A DNA stretch of 10,749 nucleotides from the NCBI GenBank assembly GCA_023146575.1, contig JAGLBU010000112.1, positions 1 to 10,749 on the forward strand, given 5' to 3'. This DNA comes from Methylococcales bacterium (lineage in GTDB: Bacteria > Pseudomonadota > Gammaproteobacteria > Methylococcales > Methylomonadaceae). Positions 1 through 7,439 of the stretch are shown here, piece by piece (the first letter of the stretch is position 1; every line of letters begins with the position of its first letter). Under the pieces are notes generated by a model. The model searched no databases, was not told where the DNA came from, and was given only the letters and a program-made list of their open reading frames with translations. A program made the translations under genes and the position numbers.

Positions 1-3000
1 CACCTGGTGCTAAATCATCACCCATGGTAATTTTTTTGCGTTTTATTTCAAACTTCTCATCAAATTCTTTACGCTGCTGCTCAATCTGTCCTTCGACTTT
101 TTCAATCTGAAGATTCACATCTTCATCGTCTACTTTAATCTCCAACCAAGTGGAATAACGCAACTCATCTAAGTAAGCCAGTGTAATGGGCTTCATTGTT
201 GGTGCTTTACCAGGCCCTGAAACAATTATCTTCCCTAATAATAAATCAGCCACCCGCGCGTAAATATCTTTTTCAACAATTTTTAACTGATCATCTAAGT
301 CTTTTCGATAGCGCTGAATTTCTTCTTCTTCTATTTCCAATGCACGGCTATCTTTTTTAACCCCGTCACGGGTAAAAACCTGCACATCAATCACAGTTCC
401 ACGAACACTACCAGGTACTCTTAATGACGTATCTTTCACATCCGCGGCTTTTTCACCAAAAATAGCTCTTAATAATTTTTCCTCAGGAGTCAATTGCGTT
501 TCGCCTTTAGGAGTTACTTTACCCACTAAAATATCACCGCCCTTAACTTCCGCACCAACATAAACGATTCCTGACTCATCTAATTTAGATAATGCATCCT
601 CACTGACATTCGGAATATCAGCGGTGATTTCTTCAGGGCTATGTTTTGTGTCCCTTGCTACACAGGTTTTTTCTTCAATATGAATAGTTGTAAAACGGTC
701 TTCTTTTACCACACGTTCAGACACTAAAATCGAATCTTCAAAGTTATAACCATTCCAAGGCATAAACGCGATAAGCATATTTTGCCCAAGTGCTAGCTCA
801 CCTAAATCTGTAGAAGGACCATCGGCTAAAATATCCCCTAATTTGACACGATCACCTAATCGAACCAGTGGTTTTTGATTGATGCAAGTATTTTGATTTG
901 AGCGGGTATATTTTATTAAGTTATAAATATCAACCCCTGGAATACCTTCAATGGTTTCATCGTTGTTCACACGAATTACAACCCGTGCCGCATCCACCGC
1001 TTCAATAATACCACCACGCGTTGCCACCACTGCAACACCCGAATCTTTAGCGACCACACGTTCCATTCCCGTTCCAACCAGAGGTTTTTCAGATCGTAAC
1101 GTTGGAACCGCTTGACGTTGCATGTTTGAACCCATCAAGGCTCTATTCGCATCATCATGTTCTAAAAAAGGAATAATAGAGGCGGCTACCGACACAATCT
1201 GTTTTGATGACACGTCCATATACTGAACAGATTCTGATGCTGCAAGGGTAAATTCATCTTTGTGCCGACAAGAAACCAAACCTTTGATAAGCTGGTTATT
1301 CTCATCCATATTGACACTCGCCTGTGCAATAACGTATTCACCTTCTTCAATTGCCGATAAATAATCAACTTTATCGGTTACTTTTCCATCAACAACTCGG
1401 CGATAAGGGGTTTCCAAAAAGCCATAAGAATTTGTCCGTGCATAAACGGAAAGTGAATTAATTAAACCAATATTAGGTCCCTCTGGTGTTTCAATAGGAC
1501 AAACACGACCATAATGGGTTGCATGAACATCTCGCACTTCAAAGCCTGCACGCTCACGCGCTAAACCACCAGGCCCTAAAGCGGACACTCGGCGTTTATG
1601 CGTTACTTGTGATAATGGATTATTTTGATCCATAAATTGCGATAACTGACTTGAACCAAAAAACTCTTTTACCGCTGCCGACACAGGTTTTGCATTAATA
1701 ATCTCTTGAGGCATATAGCCTTCAGAGTCCGCCAAAGTTAAACGTTCTCTCACTGCACGTTCAACCCGTACCAAACCAACCCGAAACTGATTTTCGATCA
1801 TTTCACCAACTGAACGAACTCGTCTGTTTCCCAGATGATCAATATCATCCACAGAACCGTTACCATTTCGAATATTAATCAGTTCTTTTAAAACACCAAT
1901 GATGTCATTTTTGCTGAGAGTTCCACCTTGCCCTTCTTCATCTTGATCCAATCGACGATTAAATTTCATCCGCCCAACCGCTGATAAATCATAACGATCT
2001 TCGGTAAAAAATAAATTTTCAAATAAATTTTCAGCGGATTCTTTGGTAGGTGGCTCACCTGGGCGCATCATGCGATAAATTTCAACCAACGCTTCCAAAC
2101 GATTAGTGGTTGCATCCAAACGCATGGCATTTGAAATATAAGCACCTCTGTCTAAATCATTAACATATAAGGTATTAATTTCTTTAACACCAGCAGCCAT
2201 TAATTTATCAAGTAACTCTTCCGTCAACTCATCATTTGCATCCGCTAATAACTCACCACTTTCCTCATCAACAATATTGTGCCCTAAAATTTTTCCATAA
2301 AGATATTCATTAGGGACTTCAATGGTTGATAATTTTGATTTAATCAATTGACGCGTATGCTTCGCCGTAATTCTTCGCCCTTCTTCAATCAGAACTTTGT
2401 CACCATCCTTAATATCAAAAGCCGCCATTTCACCCCGTAAACGCTCAGGAATAAAATGAAAATTTATTTTTTCAGCGGTTAAAGTAAATTTATTTACTTC
2501 GAAGAAAATTTTGATCATTTCTTCGTTATCATACCCTAGAGAACGTAATAAAATAGTCGCAGGAATTTTGCGTCGTCGATCGATTCGCACATAAACTGCA
2601 TCTTTATGATCAAATTCAAAATCTAACCATGATCCCCGATAAGGAATAACCCTTGCGTTAAATAACAACTTTCCAGAAGAATGGGTTTTACCTTTATCAT
2701 GATCAAAAAACACACCTGGTGACCGGTGTAATTGCGAGACAATAACCCGCTCTGTACCATTGATTACAAAGGTTCCATTATCTGTCATCAAAGGAAGTTC
2801 GCCCATATAAACTTCTTGTTCACGAATGTCTTTGACAATCTTCGCGTTTACCGAGGCTTCTTTATCATAAATCACCAACCTGACCAGCACTTTCAATGGT
2901 GCAGCAAATGTAGCGCCTCGTTGTTGACATTCCTTGACATCAAAAACAGGCTCCCCTAAACGATACTTAACATATTCTAATACGGCATATCCAGAATGGC

Positions 3001-3193
3001 TCGCAATCGGGAAAACACTTGAAAAAGCGGCATGTAATCCTACATCACCACGTTTTTCAGGTTTTGAATCCGCTTGCAAAAAACTTGCATAAGAGTTAAT
3101 TTGGGTCGCTAGCAAATAAGGAACATCAAGTACTTCTGTACTTTTTCCAAAATTGTTACGGATACGCTTTTTTTCGGTAAAAGAATAGGTCAT
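1..3193 (-). CDS. rpoB: RNA polymerase beta subunit (3' end of gene beyond window)
   Basis: Beta subunit of RNA polymerase, which forms one side of the active-site cleft. The open frame starts at an ATG (begins [18 protein letters not shown]) and runs 1,064 codons to the left edge without a stop. The last visible residues, [10 protein letters not shown], correspond to about residue 1040 of the roughly 1,342-residue E. coli protein, so the catalytic GDKMAGRHGNKG segment and the C-terminal clamp lie outside. The rifampicin pocket ([17 protein letters not shown], then [13 protein letters not shown]) has the wild-type Asp, His and Ser at codons 522, 532 and 537, equivalent to E. coli 516, 526 and 531, so no classic resistance change is seen. 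The frame looks intact throughout. Ribosome binding is weak: AAGG lies 13 bases before the ATG and GAG 5 bases before it. It follows rplL after an attenuator, as in E. coli. Confidence 0.98.
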   Translation of the reverse strand, partial: MTYSFTEKKRIRNNFGKSTEVLDVPYLLATQINSYASFLQADSKPEKRGDVGLHAAFSSVFPIASHSGYAVLEYVKYRLGEPVFDVKECQQRGATFAAPLKVLVRLVIYDKEASVNAKIVKDIREQEVYMGELPLMTDNGTFVINGTERVIVSQLHRSPGVFFDHDKGKTHSSGKLLFNARVIPYRGSWLDFEFDHKDAVYVRIDRRRKIPATILLRSLGYDNEEMIKIFFEVNKFTLTAEKINFHFIPERLRGEMAAFDIKDGDKVLIEEGRRITAKHTRQLIKSKLSTIEVPNEYLYGKILGHNIVDEESGELLADANDELTEELLDKLMAAGVKEINTLYVNDLDRGAYISNAMRLDATTNRLEALVEIYRMMRPGEPPTKESAENLFENLFFTEDRYDLSAVGRMKFNRRLDQDEEGQGGTLSKNDIIGVLKELINIRNGNGSVDDIDHLGNRRVRSVGEMIENQFRVGLVRVERAVRERLTLADSEGYMPQEIINAKPVSAAVKEFFGSSQLSQFMDQNNPLSQVTHKRRVSALGPGGLARERAGFEVRDVHATHYGRVCPIETPEGPNIGLINSLSVYARTNSYGFLETPYRRVVDGKVTDKVDYLSAIEEGEYVIAQASVNMDENNQLIKGLVSCRHKDEFTLAASESVQYMDVSSKQIVSVAASIIPFLEHDDANRALMGSNMQRQAVPTLRSEKPLVGTGMERVVAKDSGVAVVATRGGIIEAVDAARVVIRVNNDETIEGIPGVDIYNLIKYTRSNQNTCINQKPLVRLGDRVKLGDILADGPSTDLGELALGQNMLIAFMPWNGYNFEDSILVSERVVKEDRFTTIHIEEKTCVARDTKHSPEEITADIPNVSEDALSKLDESGIVYVGAEVKGGDILVGKVTPKGETQLTPEEKLLRAIFGEKAADVKDTSLRVPGSVRGTVIDVQVFTRDGVKKDSRALEIEEEEIQRYRKDLDDQLKIVEKDIYARVADLLLGKIIVSGPGKAPTMKPITLAYLDELRYSTWLEIKVDDEDVNLQIEKVEGQIEQQRKEFDEKFEIKRKKITMGDDLAPG

Positions 3194-3223
3194 ATTGCTC
3201 TATATACCTTCTCGTCAAGGGTG

Positions 3224-3252
3224 ATTATACGGTTTGTTACAAACAGTAAAAG
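3224..3252 (-). promoter_or_regulatory. Possible internal promoter for rpoB
   Basis: On the minus strand a perfect TATAAT lies at 3224-3229, about 30 bases before the rpoB ATG. A hexamer 17 bases upstream (3247-3252, CTTTTA) matches the -35 consensus at only two of six positions and overlaps the T-tract of the preceding attenuator. The spacer contains the inverted repeat GTTTG-TAA-CAAAC (3232-3244). E. coli has weak internal promoters in this region, so a minor rpoB promoter is plausible. The poor -35 keeps this tentative. Confidence 0.3.
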
Positions 3253-3276
3253 GCCGATGGCAAAAAGCCACCAGCC
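3248..3276 (-). terminator. rplL-rpoB attenuator (partial terminator)
   Basis: Read on the minus strand, a 10-pair stem (GGCTGGTGGC with GCCATCGGCC, two G-U wobbles) closes a five-T loop and is followed by TTTTACTG. It lies 39 bases after the rplL stop and 55 bases before rpoB. The E. coli rplL-rpoB attenuator occupies the same place and, from memory, has nearly the same GGCTGGTG stem and T loop. There it lets only a fraction of polymerases pass, so that rpoBC is made at a lower level than L7/L12. The same role is inferred here. Confidence 0.8.
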
Positions 3277-3315
3277 CAACTATAAAGGTTTAAGTCTTTA
3301 GTTTTTTGTCGATCT

Positions 3316-3693
3316 TTATTTAATTTCGGCAGTCGCGCCAGCTTCTTCAAGTGTTTTTACAGCTTCTTCAGCATCCGCTTTGCTCACAGCTTCTTTAATA
3401 GGCGTTGGAGCGCCCTCTACAGCCGCTTTAGCTTCTTTCAAGCCTAAGCCAGTAATCGCACGAACGGCTTTAATAACCGCAACTTTAGCAGCTCCAAATG
3501 ATGTTAATACCACATCAAATTCAGTTTGCTCTTCGGCAGATGCACCTGCGTCTCCTGCTGCAGGCGCTGCAACAGCAACCGCTACGGCGGCTGATACACC
3601 GAACTTTTCTTCCATTGCTGAAATTAAATCAACAACTTCCATTACGGTTAAGCCTGAGATTGCTTCCAAGAGTTCTTCTTGTGAAAGTGCCAT
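3316..3693 (-). CDS. rplL: 50S ribosomal protein L7/L12
   Basis: Stalk protein of the large ribosomal subunit, which recruits and stimulates the translation GTPases. It has 125 residues, close to the usual 120-125. The N-terminal dimerisation and L10-binding helices (about 1-32, with [19 protein letters not shown]) are followed by an Ala/Gly-rich flexible hinge (about 33-55). The C-terminal factor-binding domain contains the conserved [20 protein letters not shown] and ends [10 protein letters not shown]. An AGAGGA ribosome-binding site precedes the ATG. It lies 68 bases after rplJ, its partner in the stalk, and is followed by the attenuator that lowers expression of rpoB. Confidence 0.99.
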   Translation of the reverse strand: MALSQEELLEAISGLTVMEVVDLISAMEEKFGVSAAVAVAVAAPAAGDAGASAEEQTEFDVVLTSFGAAKVAVIKAVRAITGLGLKEAKAAVEGAPTPIKEAVSKADAEEAVKTLEEAGATAEIK

Positions 3694-3719
3694 TTTTTGT
3701 ATTCCTCTGTTTCAATCAA

Positions 3720-3737
3720 CTCTTAAAACTTTAAGAG
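3720..3737 (-). other. Hairpin between rplJ and rplL
   Basis: CTCTTAA and TTAAGAG form a perfect 7-pair stem around a four-base loop in the rplJ-rplL spacer. No T-run follows, so it is not a normal terminator. It could stabilise the rplL message or affect coupling between rplJ and rplL. AT-rich spacers give such stems by chance fairly often. Confidence 0.35.
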
Positions 3738-3761
3738 CTTATAATAAAAATAAATAAGGGC

Positions 3762-4289
3762 TTACGCCGCTTCTTTTTGGTCTTTAATTGCTGCGATTGT
3801 ACGAACCATTTTTGCATTAGGTTCTGCCAATGTACGGACAAGTTTTTCAACAGGTGCTTTCATCACCGACATCAACATACCTAACGCTTGATCGCGAGTC
3901 GGTAAGCTAGCCAGTTTTTTCAGCTCAGATGCTTCATAGACTTGACCGCCTATTGCCACAACTTTTGTGATTAATTTGTCATGTTTTTTCGCAAAATCGC
4001 TAATCAAACGCGCACCACATCCAGGATCTTCCATTGAAAAAGCAAGAATGAGAGGACCTACAAGTCCATCTTGCATACATTCAAAATCTGTTCCAGCAAC
4101 AGCGCGTCTTGCTAGCGTGTTTTTAACCACACGTAGATAGACACCTGTTTCTCTCGCAGTTTTCCGTAATTGTGTTAATTCTGTTACGGTTAACCCTCGA
4201 TATTCTGCTGCAATAGCAGAATGTGCTTGCGCGGCGATTGCAGCAACTTCTTCGACGACAGCTTTTTTGTCATCCAATATTAATGCCAC
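3762..4289 (-). CDS. rplJ: 50S ribosomal protein L10 (GTG start)
   Basis: L10 anchors the L7/L12 dimers to the ribosome as the base of the stalk and, in E. coli, represses its own mRNA as an L10-L12 complex. The 175-residue product matches E. coli L10 throughout: [19 protein letters not shown] at the N-terminus, then [26 protein letters not shown] in the RNA-binding part, and [26 protein letters not shown] at the L12-binding C-terminus. The start is GTG, six bases after GGAG. It is fixed by alignment to the family N-terminus MAL. An ATG two bases further upstream is out of frame and opens only a three-codon frame. A long structured leader precedes the gene. Confidence 0.98.
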   Translation of the reverse strand: [175 protein letters not shown]

Positions 4290-4366
4290 ATTTATCTCCG
4301 ATAATGTTCTAAGTTACCTTAGAATGAATAAATCACATCCTTAACGAATGCTCCACAGTCCCTCTT

Positions 4367-4441
4367 ACTAGACAAATCTAGTTTAAGCTTCCATCTGCGT
4401 AGGTTTATATTAAGTTATAATAAAATTATCACACCTACGGT
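4367..4441 (-). promoter_or_regulatory. L10 leader-type autoregulatory RNA structure
   Basis: The 198-base gap before rplJ holds minus-strand CCGTAGGT paired with ACCTACG (4433-4439 with 4398-4404, a perfect 7-pair stem). Within its loop is a smaller ATAAT/ATTAT hairpin, and the stem is followed by CAGATGG. A second hairpin, ACTAGA-TTTG-TCTAGT, lies at 4367-4382. The CCGTAGG and CTACGCAGA-GG elements resemble the E. coli L10 leader, where the L10-L12 complex binds and blocks translation of rplJ. The exact boundaries and the L10-binding kink are inferred. I see no convincing promoter in this gap. Confidence 0.65.
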
Positions 4442-4487
4442 CTTTGACGACTGTCGATAAATCAACAACCCAAAGTTTTTATTACAA

Positions 4488-5180
4488 TCAATCTTTAAAG
4501 CTTGCCATATCTATGGATAAACCAGGTCCCATCGTCGATGACAGCCCAATTTTTTTCAAATAAATACCTTTAGCAGTAGAAGGTTTCGCTTTGTGTAAAT
4601 CATTCAATAAAGCATCTAAATTCTGTAAAATAGCATCCGCTTCAAACGAAACCTTTCCTATCGTACAGTGAATGATTCCGCCTTTATCATTGCGATAACG
4701 CACTTGTCCTGCTTTTGCATTTTTAACCGCCGTCGCAACATCTGGTGTTACTGTTCCAACTTTAGGATTTGGCATTAAACCACGAGGGCCTAATATTTGA
4801 CCTAATTGACCCACAACACGCATTGCATCAGGAGAGGCAATAACGACATCAAAATTCATTTCACCTTTTTTAACTTGGTCTGCTAAATCTTCCATGCCAA
4901 TAATATCAGCACCCGCTTCTTTAGCCGCATCAGCATTAGGGCCTTGTGTAAAAACAGCCACTCGCACTGTTTTTCCCGTTCCATTTGGTAAAACGGTTGC
5001 GCCACGAACATTTTGATCTGATTTACGCGCATCAATTCCTAAGTTGATACTTACATCAATTGCTTCATTAAAGTTGGTTGAGGTAAATTCTTTCAACACA
5101 GCCACAGCTTCTGCTACGGTATATTGTTTCGTAATATCAATTTTTTCTTGAATTAATTTCGCTTTTTTAGACATCGCCAT
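4488..5180 (-). CDS. rplA: 50S ribosomal protein L1
   Basis: L1 forms the mobile L1 stalk at the tRNA exit side of the ribosome and represses the rplK-rplA mRNA in E. coli. The 230-residue product is near the usual 234. It contains the conserved [20 protein letters not shown] and VAVFTQG, the central [17 protein letters not shown] and [16 protein letters not shown], then [18 protein letters not shown] and STMGPG. The ATG abuts the rplK stop (TAA-ATG) and has GGAGGG seven bases upstream, inside the end of rplK. The Met at residue 3 is too far from that site. Translational coupling to rplK is likely. Confidence 0.98.
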   Translation of the reverse strand: MAMSKKAKLIQEKIDITKQYTVAEAVAVLKEFTSTNFNEAIDVSINLGIDARKSDQNVRGATVLPNGTGKTVRVAVFTQGPNADAAKEAGADIIGMEDLADQVKKGEMNFDVVIASPDAMRVVGQLGQILGPRGLMPNPKVGTVTPDVATAVKNAKAGQVRYRNDKGGIIHCTIGKVSFEADAILQNLDALLNDLHKAKPSTAKGIYLKKIGLSSTMGPGLSIDMASFKD

Positions 5181-5612
5181 TTAGAGACCCTCCACATCAA
5201 GACCCATGCTTCTCGCACTGCCCGCAATTGTTTTTACAGCGGCCTCTAGGTCCGCAGCATTTAAATCTTCCATTTTAGTTTGTGCAATTTCTTCTAATTG
5301 CGCACGCGTAACCGTACCAACTTTTACCGTATTAGGGGTTCCACTGCCTTTTTTAATCCCTGCCGCTTTTAATAACAAAACAGCCGCTGGTGGTGTTTTA
5401 GTAATAAAAGTAAAGCTTCTATCGCTGTAAACCGTAATCACAACAGGAATTGGCAATCCTTTTTCAACATTTTGAGTTTTGGCATTAAATGCTTTACAAA
5501 ACTCCATAATATTCACGCCGTGCTGACCTAAAGCAGGCCCTACTGGTGGACTAGGATTTGCTTCGCCCGCTTTAACTTGCAGCTTAATGTAAGCTTGTAT
5601 TTTTTTCGCCAT
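5181..5612 (-). CDS. rplK: 50S ribosomal protein L11
   Basis: L11 binds the GTPase-associated region of 23S rRNA and takes part in factor-dependent GTP hydrolysis and in RelA activation. The 143-residue product begins [22 protein letters not shown] and contains [20 protein letters not shown], the N-terminal proline-rich domain. The C-terminal rRNA-binding domain ends with [11 protein letters not shown]. Two ATGs stand in tandem. The second was chosen because it matches the family N-terminus and lies six bases after GGAG, while the first lies only three. The gene follows a strong-looking terminator by about 40 bases and joins rplA without a gap. Confidence 0.98.
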   Translation of the reverse strand: MAKKIQAYIKLQVKAGEANPSPPVGPALGQHGVNIMEFCKAFNAKTQNVEKGLPIPVVITVYSDRSFTFITKTPPAAVLLLKAAGIKKGSGTPNTVKVGTVTRAQLEEIAQTKMEDLNAADLEAAVKTIAGSARSMGLDVEGL

Positions 5613-5653
5613 CATTTACTCCAGAATGGGTACAATCGCTTTATCAGCTCCCC

Positions 5654-5689
5654 AAAAAACAAAAATCTCTACTTCGATAAAGTAGAGAT
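5654..5689 (-). terminator. Intrinsic terminator after nusG
   Basis: On the minus strand ATCTCTACTT and AAGTAGAGAT form a perfect 10-pair stem with a TATCG loop, followed by TTTTG and six more Ts. It lies 23 bases after the nusG stop. Only about 40 bases then remain before the rplK start, and no clear promoter is visible in them. It may end the tRNA-Trp-secE-nusG transcript, or only attenuate it so that part of the transcription continues into rplKAJL-rpoB. Confidence 0.85.
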
Positions 5690-5712
5690 CATTAAAATTC
5701 TTCTAACGTGTA

Positions 5713-6246
5713 TTAACTTTTTTCAACCTGAGAAAATTCCAACTCTACAGGGGTTGTTCGTCCAAAAATTAACACTGAAACTTTCAATTTATTTTTGTCA
5801 TAATTAACTTCTTCAATGTTGCCATTAAAATCTTTAAAAGGCCCATCAATTATCCGAACCACTTCCGCGACTTCAAATAATACTTTAGGACGAGGTTTAT
5901 TAACCCCTTCTTCCACACGACTTAAAATTAGATTCGCTTCTTTATCAGAAATCGGTGCAGGTTTATCGGATGTTCCTCCAATAAAACCTAAAACTCGTGG
6001 AATATCCTTAACAAGATGCCATGTTTCATCGGTTAATTGCATCTGAACTAATACATAACCTGGAAAAAATTTACGATCGCTTTTGCGCTGTTGTCCCATA
6101 CGCATTTCAACCACTTCCTCGGTTGGCACAAGGATTTTACCAAAATATTCCTGTAATCCTTCTCGCTCGACTCGTTCTTCCAAAGCCTGTTTAACCTTAC
6201 CCTCAAAATTAGAGTAAGCATGTACTACATACCAACGTAAAGCCAT
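5713..6246 (-). CDS. nusG: Transcription termination/antitermination factor NusG
   Basis: NusG rides on RNA polymerase, suppresses pausing, and links it to Rho or to the leading ribosome. The 177-residue product (E. coli has 181) has the NGN domain at about 5-110, with [37 protein letters not shown] and RVLGFIGG. The KOW domain follows (about 125-177), with [20 protein letters not shown], and the protein ends [18 protein letters not shown]. The start ATG has AAGGAT upstream and lies three bases after the secE stop, so the two genes form a tight unit. A terminator follows. Confidence 0.99.
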   Translation of the reverse strand: MALRWYVVHAYSNFEGKVKQALEERVEREGLQEYFGKILVPTEEVVEMRMGQQRKSDRKFFPGYVLVQMQLTDETWHLVKDIPRVLGFIGGTSDKPAPISDKEANLILSRVEEGVNKPRPKVLFEVAEVVRIIDGPFKDFNGNIEEVNYDKNKLKVSVLIFGRTTPVELEFSQVEKS

Positions 6247-6249
6247 TGT

Positions 6250-6630
6250 TTATCCTTGCTCTGTCAGGAGACGTATTCCCCAAAAAAGAAACATATCAAG
6301 TAACCATAAACCCAAACCAACTAAAAAAACCATCCCAAATACTAATAAGGTAGTACGAATAGTTTCTTCTCGTGTCGGCCAAACTACCTTTCTGACTTCT
6401 AGTTTAGCTTCCAGCATAAACACCCAAATATTTTGACCTGCGGCCGTTGTAAAAAATAGCCCTATCGCTGAAGCTACAATCACAACTAAAGCTAAAACTC
6501 TGTAAAGTAATAGAATTTCAGGGAAATAATAAAATGCAGCCATACCAGCAACAACAAGGAGAATAGAGATAATTTGCTTAATAATATCAAGCACATTTGC
6601 TGTGTCTTCGGTGGTGGCTTGTACACTCAT
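6250..6630 (-). CDS. secE: Preprotein translocase subunit SecE
   Basis: SecE clamps the SecY channel in the inner membrane. The 126-residue product (E. coli has 127) has three hydrophobic segments, at about 20-36, 42-61 and 93-115. The conserved amphipathic motif LEVRKVVWPTREETIRTT comes before the last. The start chosen is the ATG giving MSVQATTEDT. The frame stays open 25 codons further upstream, but that stretch reads MWVRVPPGL, which is a translation of the tRNA 3' end. The Shine-Dalgarno signal is weak (TAAG). The gene starts 45 bases after the tRNA, so its mRNA is probably released by tRNA 3' processing. Confidence 0.97.
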   Translation of the reverse strand: MSVQATTEDTANVLDIIKQIISILLVVAGMAAFYYFPEILLLYRVLALVVIVASAIGLFFTTAAGQNIWVFMLEAKLEVRKVVWPTREETIRTTLLVFGMVFLVGLGLWLLDMFLFWGIRLLTEQG

Positions 6631-6675
6631 TTTTAAATACTTAGGGTAATAGATGATTTTTTGATGGAATTTGAA

Positions 6676-6751
6676 TGGCAGGCCAGGAGGGACTCGAACC
6701 CACAACCTGCGGTTTTGGAGACCGCTGCTCTACCAATTGAGCCACTGACCT
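6676..6751 (-). tRNA. tRNA-Trp (anticodon CCA)
   Basis: A 76-base cloverleaf that folds completely. The acceptor AGGTCAG pairs with CTGGCCT (one G-U), the D arm is GCTC/GAGC, the anticodon stem GCGGT/ACCGC carries the loop CTCCAAA with anticodon CCA, and the T loop is TTCGAGT. Discriminator G and the terminal CCA are encoded. It is very close to the E. coli and Pseudomonas tRNA-Trp. The T stem GTGGG/CCCTC has a U-U mismatch at its second pair (positions 50 and 64). It shares a transcript with secE and nusG. Confidence 0.98.
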
Positions 6752-6775
6752 ATTCAAACCCTTAAAGAACTTTTC

Positions 6776-6804
6776 ATGATACATTATCTATTCTTACCAT
6801 TCAA
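6776..6804 (-). promoter_or_regulatory. Sigma70-type promoter for tRNA-Trp-secE-nusG
   Basis: On the minus strand TTGAAT (6799-6804, four of six to the -35 consensus) and TATCAT (6776-6781, five of six to the -10) are separated by exactly 17 bases. They lie about 25 bases before the tRNA 5' end. An A-rich stretch lies just upstream of the -35 and could act as an UP element. The start site would fall near 6769. Confidence 0.7.
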
Positions 6805-6873
6805 GATTTTTTCATATTTTTTTACGCTACCTTAATCTAAAACGCCTAAAATATTGCTTTACACAGACAAATT

Positions 6874-6882
6874 TGTGGATAA
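6874..6882 (-). promoter_or_regulatory. Perfect DnaA-box 9-mer
   Basis: The minus strand reads TTATCCACA, the exact consensus of the high-affinity DnaA box. It lies between the divergent promoters of tRNA-Trp-secE and the peroxiredoxin gene, and overlaps a 10-base palindrome. A single box can be a DnaA regulatory site, but one match may also be chance. Confidence 0.4.
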
Positions 6883-6908
6883 AAATCACCTTGACAGCCA
6901 ATAAAAAT

Positions 6909-6927
6909 CGTAAATTTACGCTATACT
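6909..6927 (+). promoter_or_regulatory. Palindrome and -10 element upstream of bcp
   Basis: A perfect 12-base palindrome, CGTAAATTTACG (6909-6920), sits directly before TATACT (6922-6927, five of six to the -10 consensus). This is about 40 bases before the bcp ATG. No good -35 is found at 16-18 bases; a perfect TTGACA at 6891 is 25 bases away, too far. A promoter that needs an activator, or is covered by a repressor bound at the palindrome, is one reading. Confidence 0.35.
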
Positions 6928-6965
6928 TCTCGTCGCTTTAATTTTTTAACAACCCCCCTAAACTT

Positions 6966-7439
6966 ATGAATTCAATCACTCTAGGCGAGCGCCTTCCTAA
7001 TTTTTCAGCCGAATCAACCAGCGATAAAAGCTTTCAGCTTTCCAATTATCAAGGAAAGAACCTTATTATTTATTTTTACCCTAAAGACAACACCCCTGGA
7101 TGCACATTGGAAGGTCAAGACTTTAGAGATAATATTGATAAATTTAATGCGCTAAACACCGTTATTTTTGGCGTTTCTCGTGACAGTGTTAAGGTTCATG
7201 AAGGCTTTAAGTGCAAACAAGAATTTCCTTTTGAATTATTATCCGATAAAGATGAAGCCTTGTGCACCTTATTTGATGTCATCAAAATGAAAAACATGTA
7301 TGGAAAACAAGTGCGCGGCATAGAGCGCAGTACTTTTTTAATTAACACGCAAGGCGTTTTAGAATACGAATGGCGTAAAGTAAAAGTTAAAACGCATATA
7401 GAAGAAATTTTAGCAAAACTTAACGAGCTAAATAAATAG
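6966..7439 (+). CDS. bcp: Thioredoxin-dependent peroxiredoxin, PrxQ/Bcp type
   Basis: Thiol peroxidase that reduces hydrogen peroxide and organic hydroperoxides in the cytoplasm using thioredoxin. The 157-residue product has the AhpC/TSA fold. The active site YFYPKDNTPGCTLEG holds the peroxidatic Cys46 with its Pro/Thr partners (T43, P44), and the conserved Arg lies in GIERSTFLI. The second Cys of E. coli Bcp, five residues on, is Gln51 here. Cys83 in the third helix probably resolves instead, as described for Xylella PrxQ; Cys99 is another cysteine. No Shine-Dalgarno sequence precedes the ATG (upstream is AACCCCCCTAAACTT). The 3' end overlaps the convergent yqaA-like gene by 12 bases. Confidence 0.95.
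   Translation: MNSITLGERLPNFSAESTSDKSFQLSNYQGKNLIIYFYPKDNTPGCTLEGQDFRDNIDKFNALNTVIFGVSRDSVKVHEGFKCKQEFPFELLSDKDEALCTLFDVIKMKNMYGKQVRGIERSTFLINTQGVLEYEWRKVKVKTHIEEILAKLNELNK

Noticed and set aside
1..3193. Rifampicin-resistance mutation in rpoB
   Set aside because: The Asp, His and Ser equivalent to E. coli 516, 526 and 531 are all wild type.
3380..3757. Plus-strand 125-codon open frame opposite rplL
   Set aside because: It is antisense to a certain ribosomal protein gene, is low in complexity because of the Ala-rich coding strand, and has no family resemblance.
4413..4441. Extended -10 (TGTGATAAT) as an rplJ promoter
   Set aside because: No acceptable -35 lies at 16-18 bases, and the sequence is part of the paired L10 leader structure.
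5613..5615. First of the two tandem ATGs of rplK
   Set aside because: It is only three bases after GGAG. The second ATG has better spacing and matches the family N-terminus MAKK.
6631..6705. A 25-residue N-terminal extension of SecE starting MWVRVPPGL
   Set aside because: It translates the 3' end of tRNA-Trp. Family length and N-terminus support the internal ATG at 6628-6630.
6891..6927. TTGACA and TATACT as a bcp promoter pair
   Set aside because: The spacing is 25 bases, too long for sigma70. Only the -10 and the palindrome were kept, tentatively.
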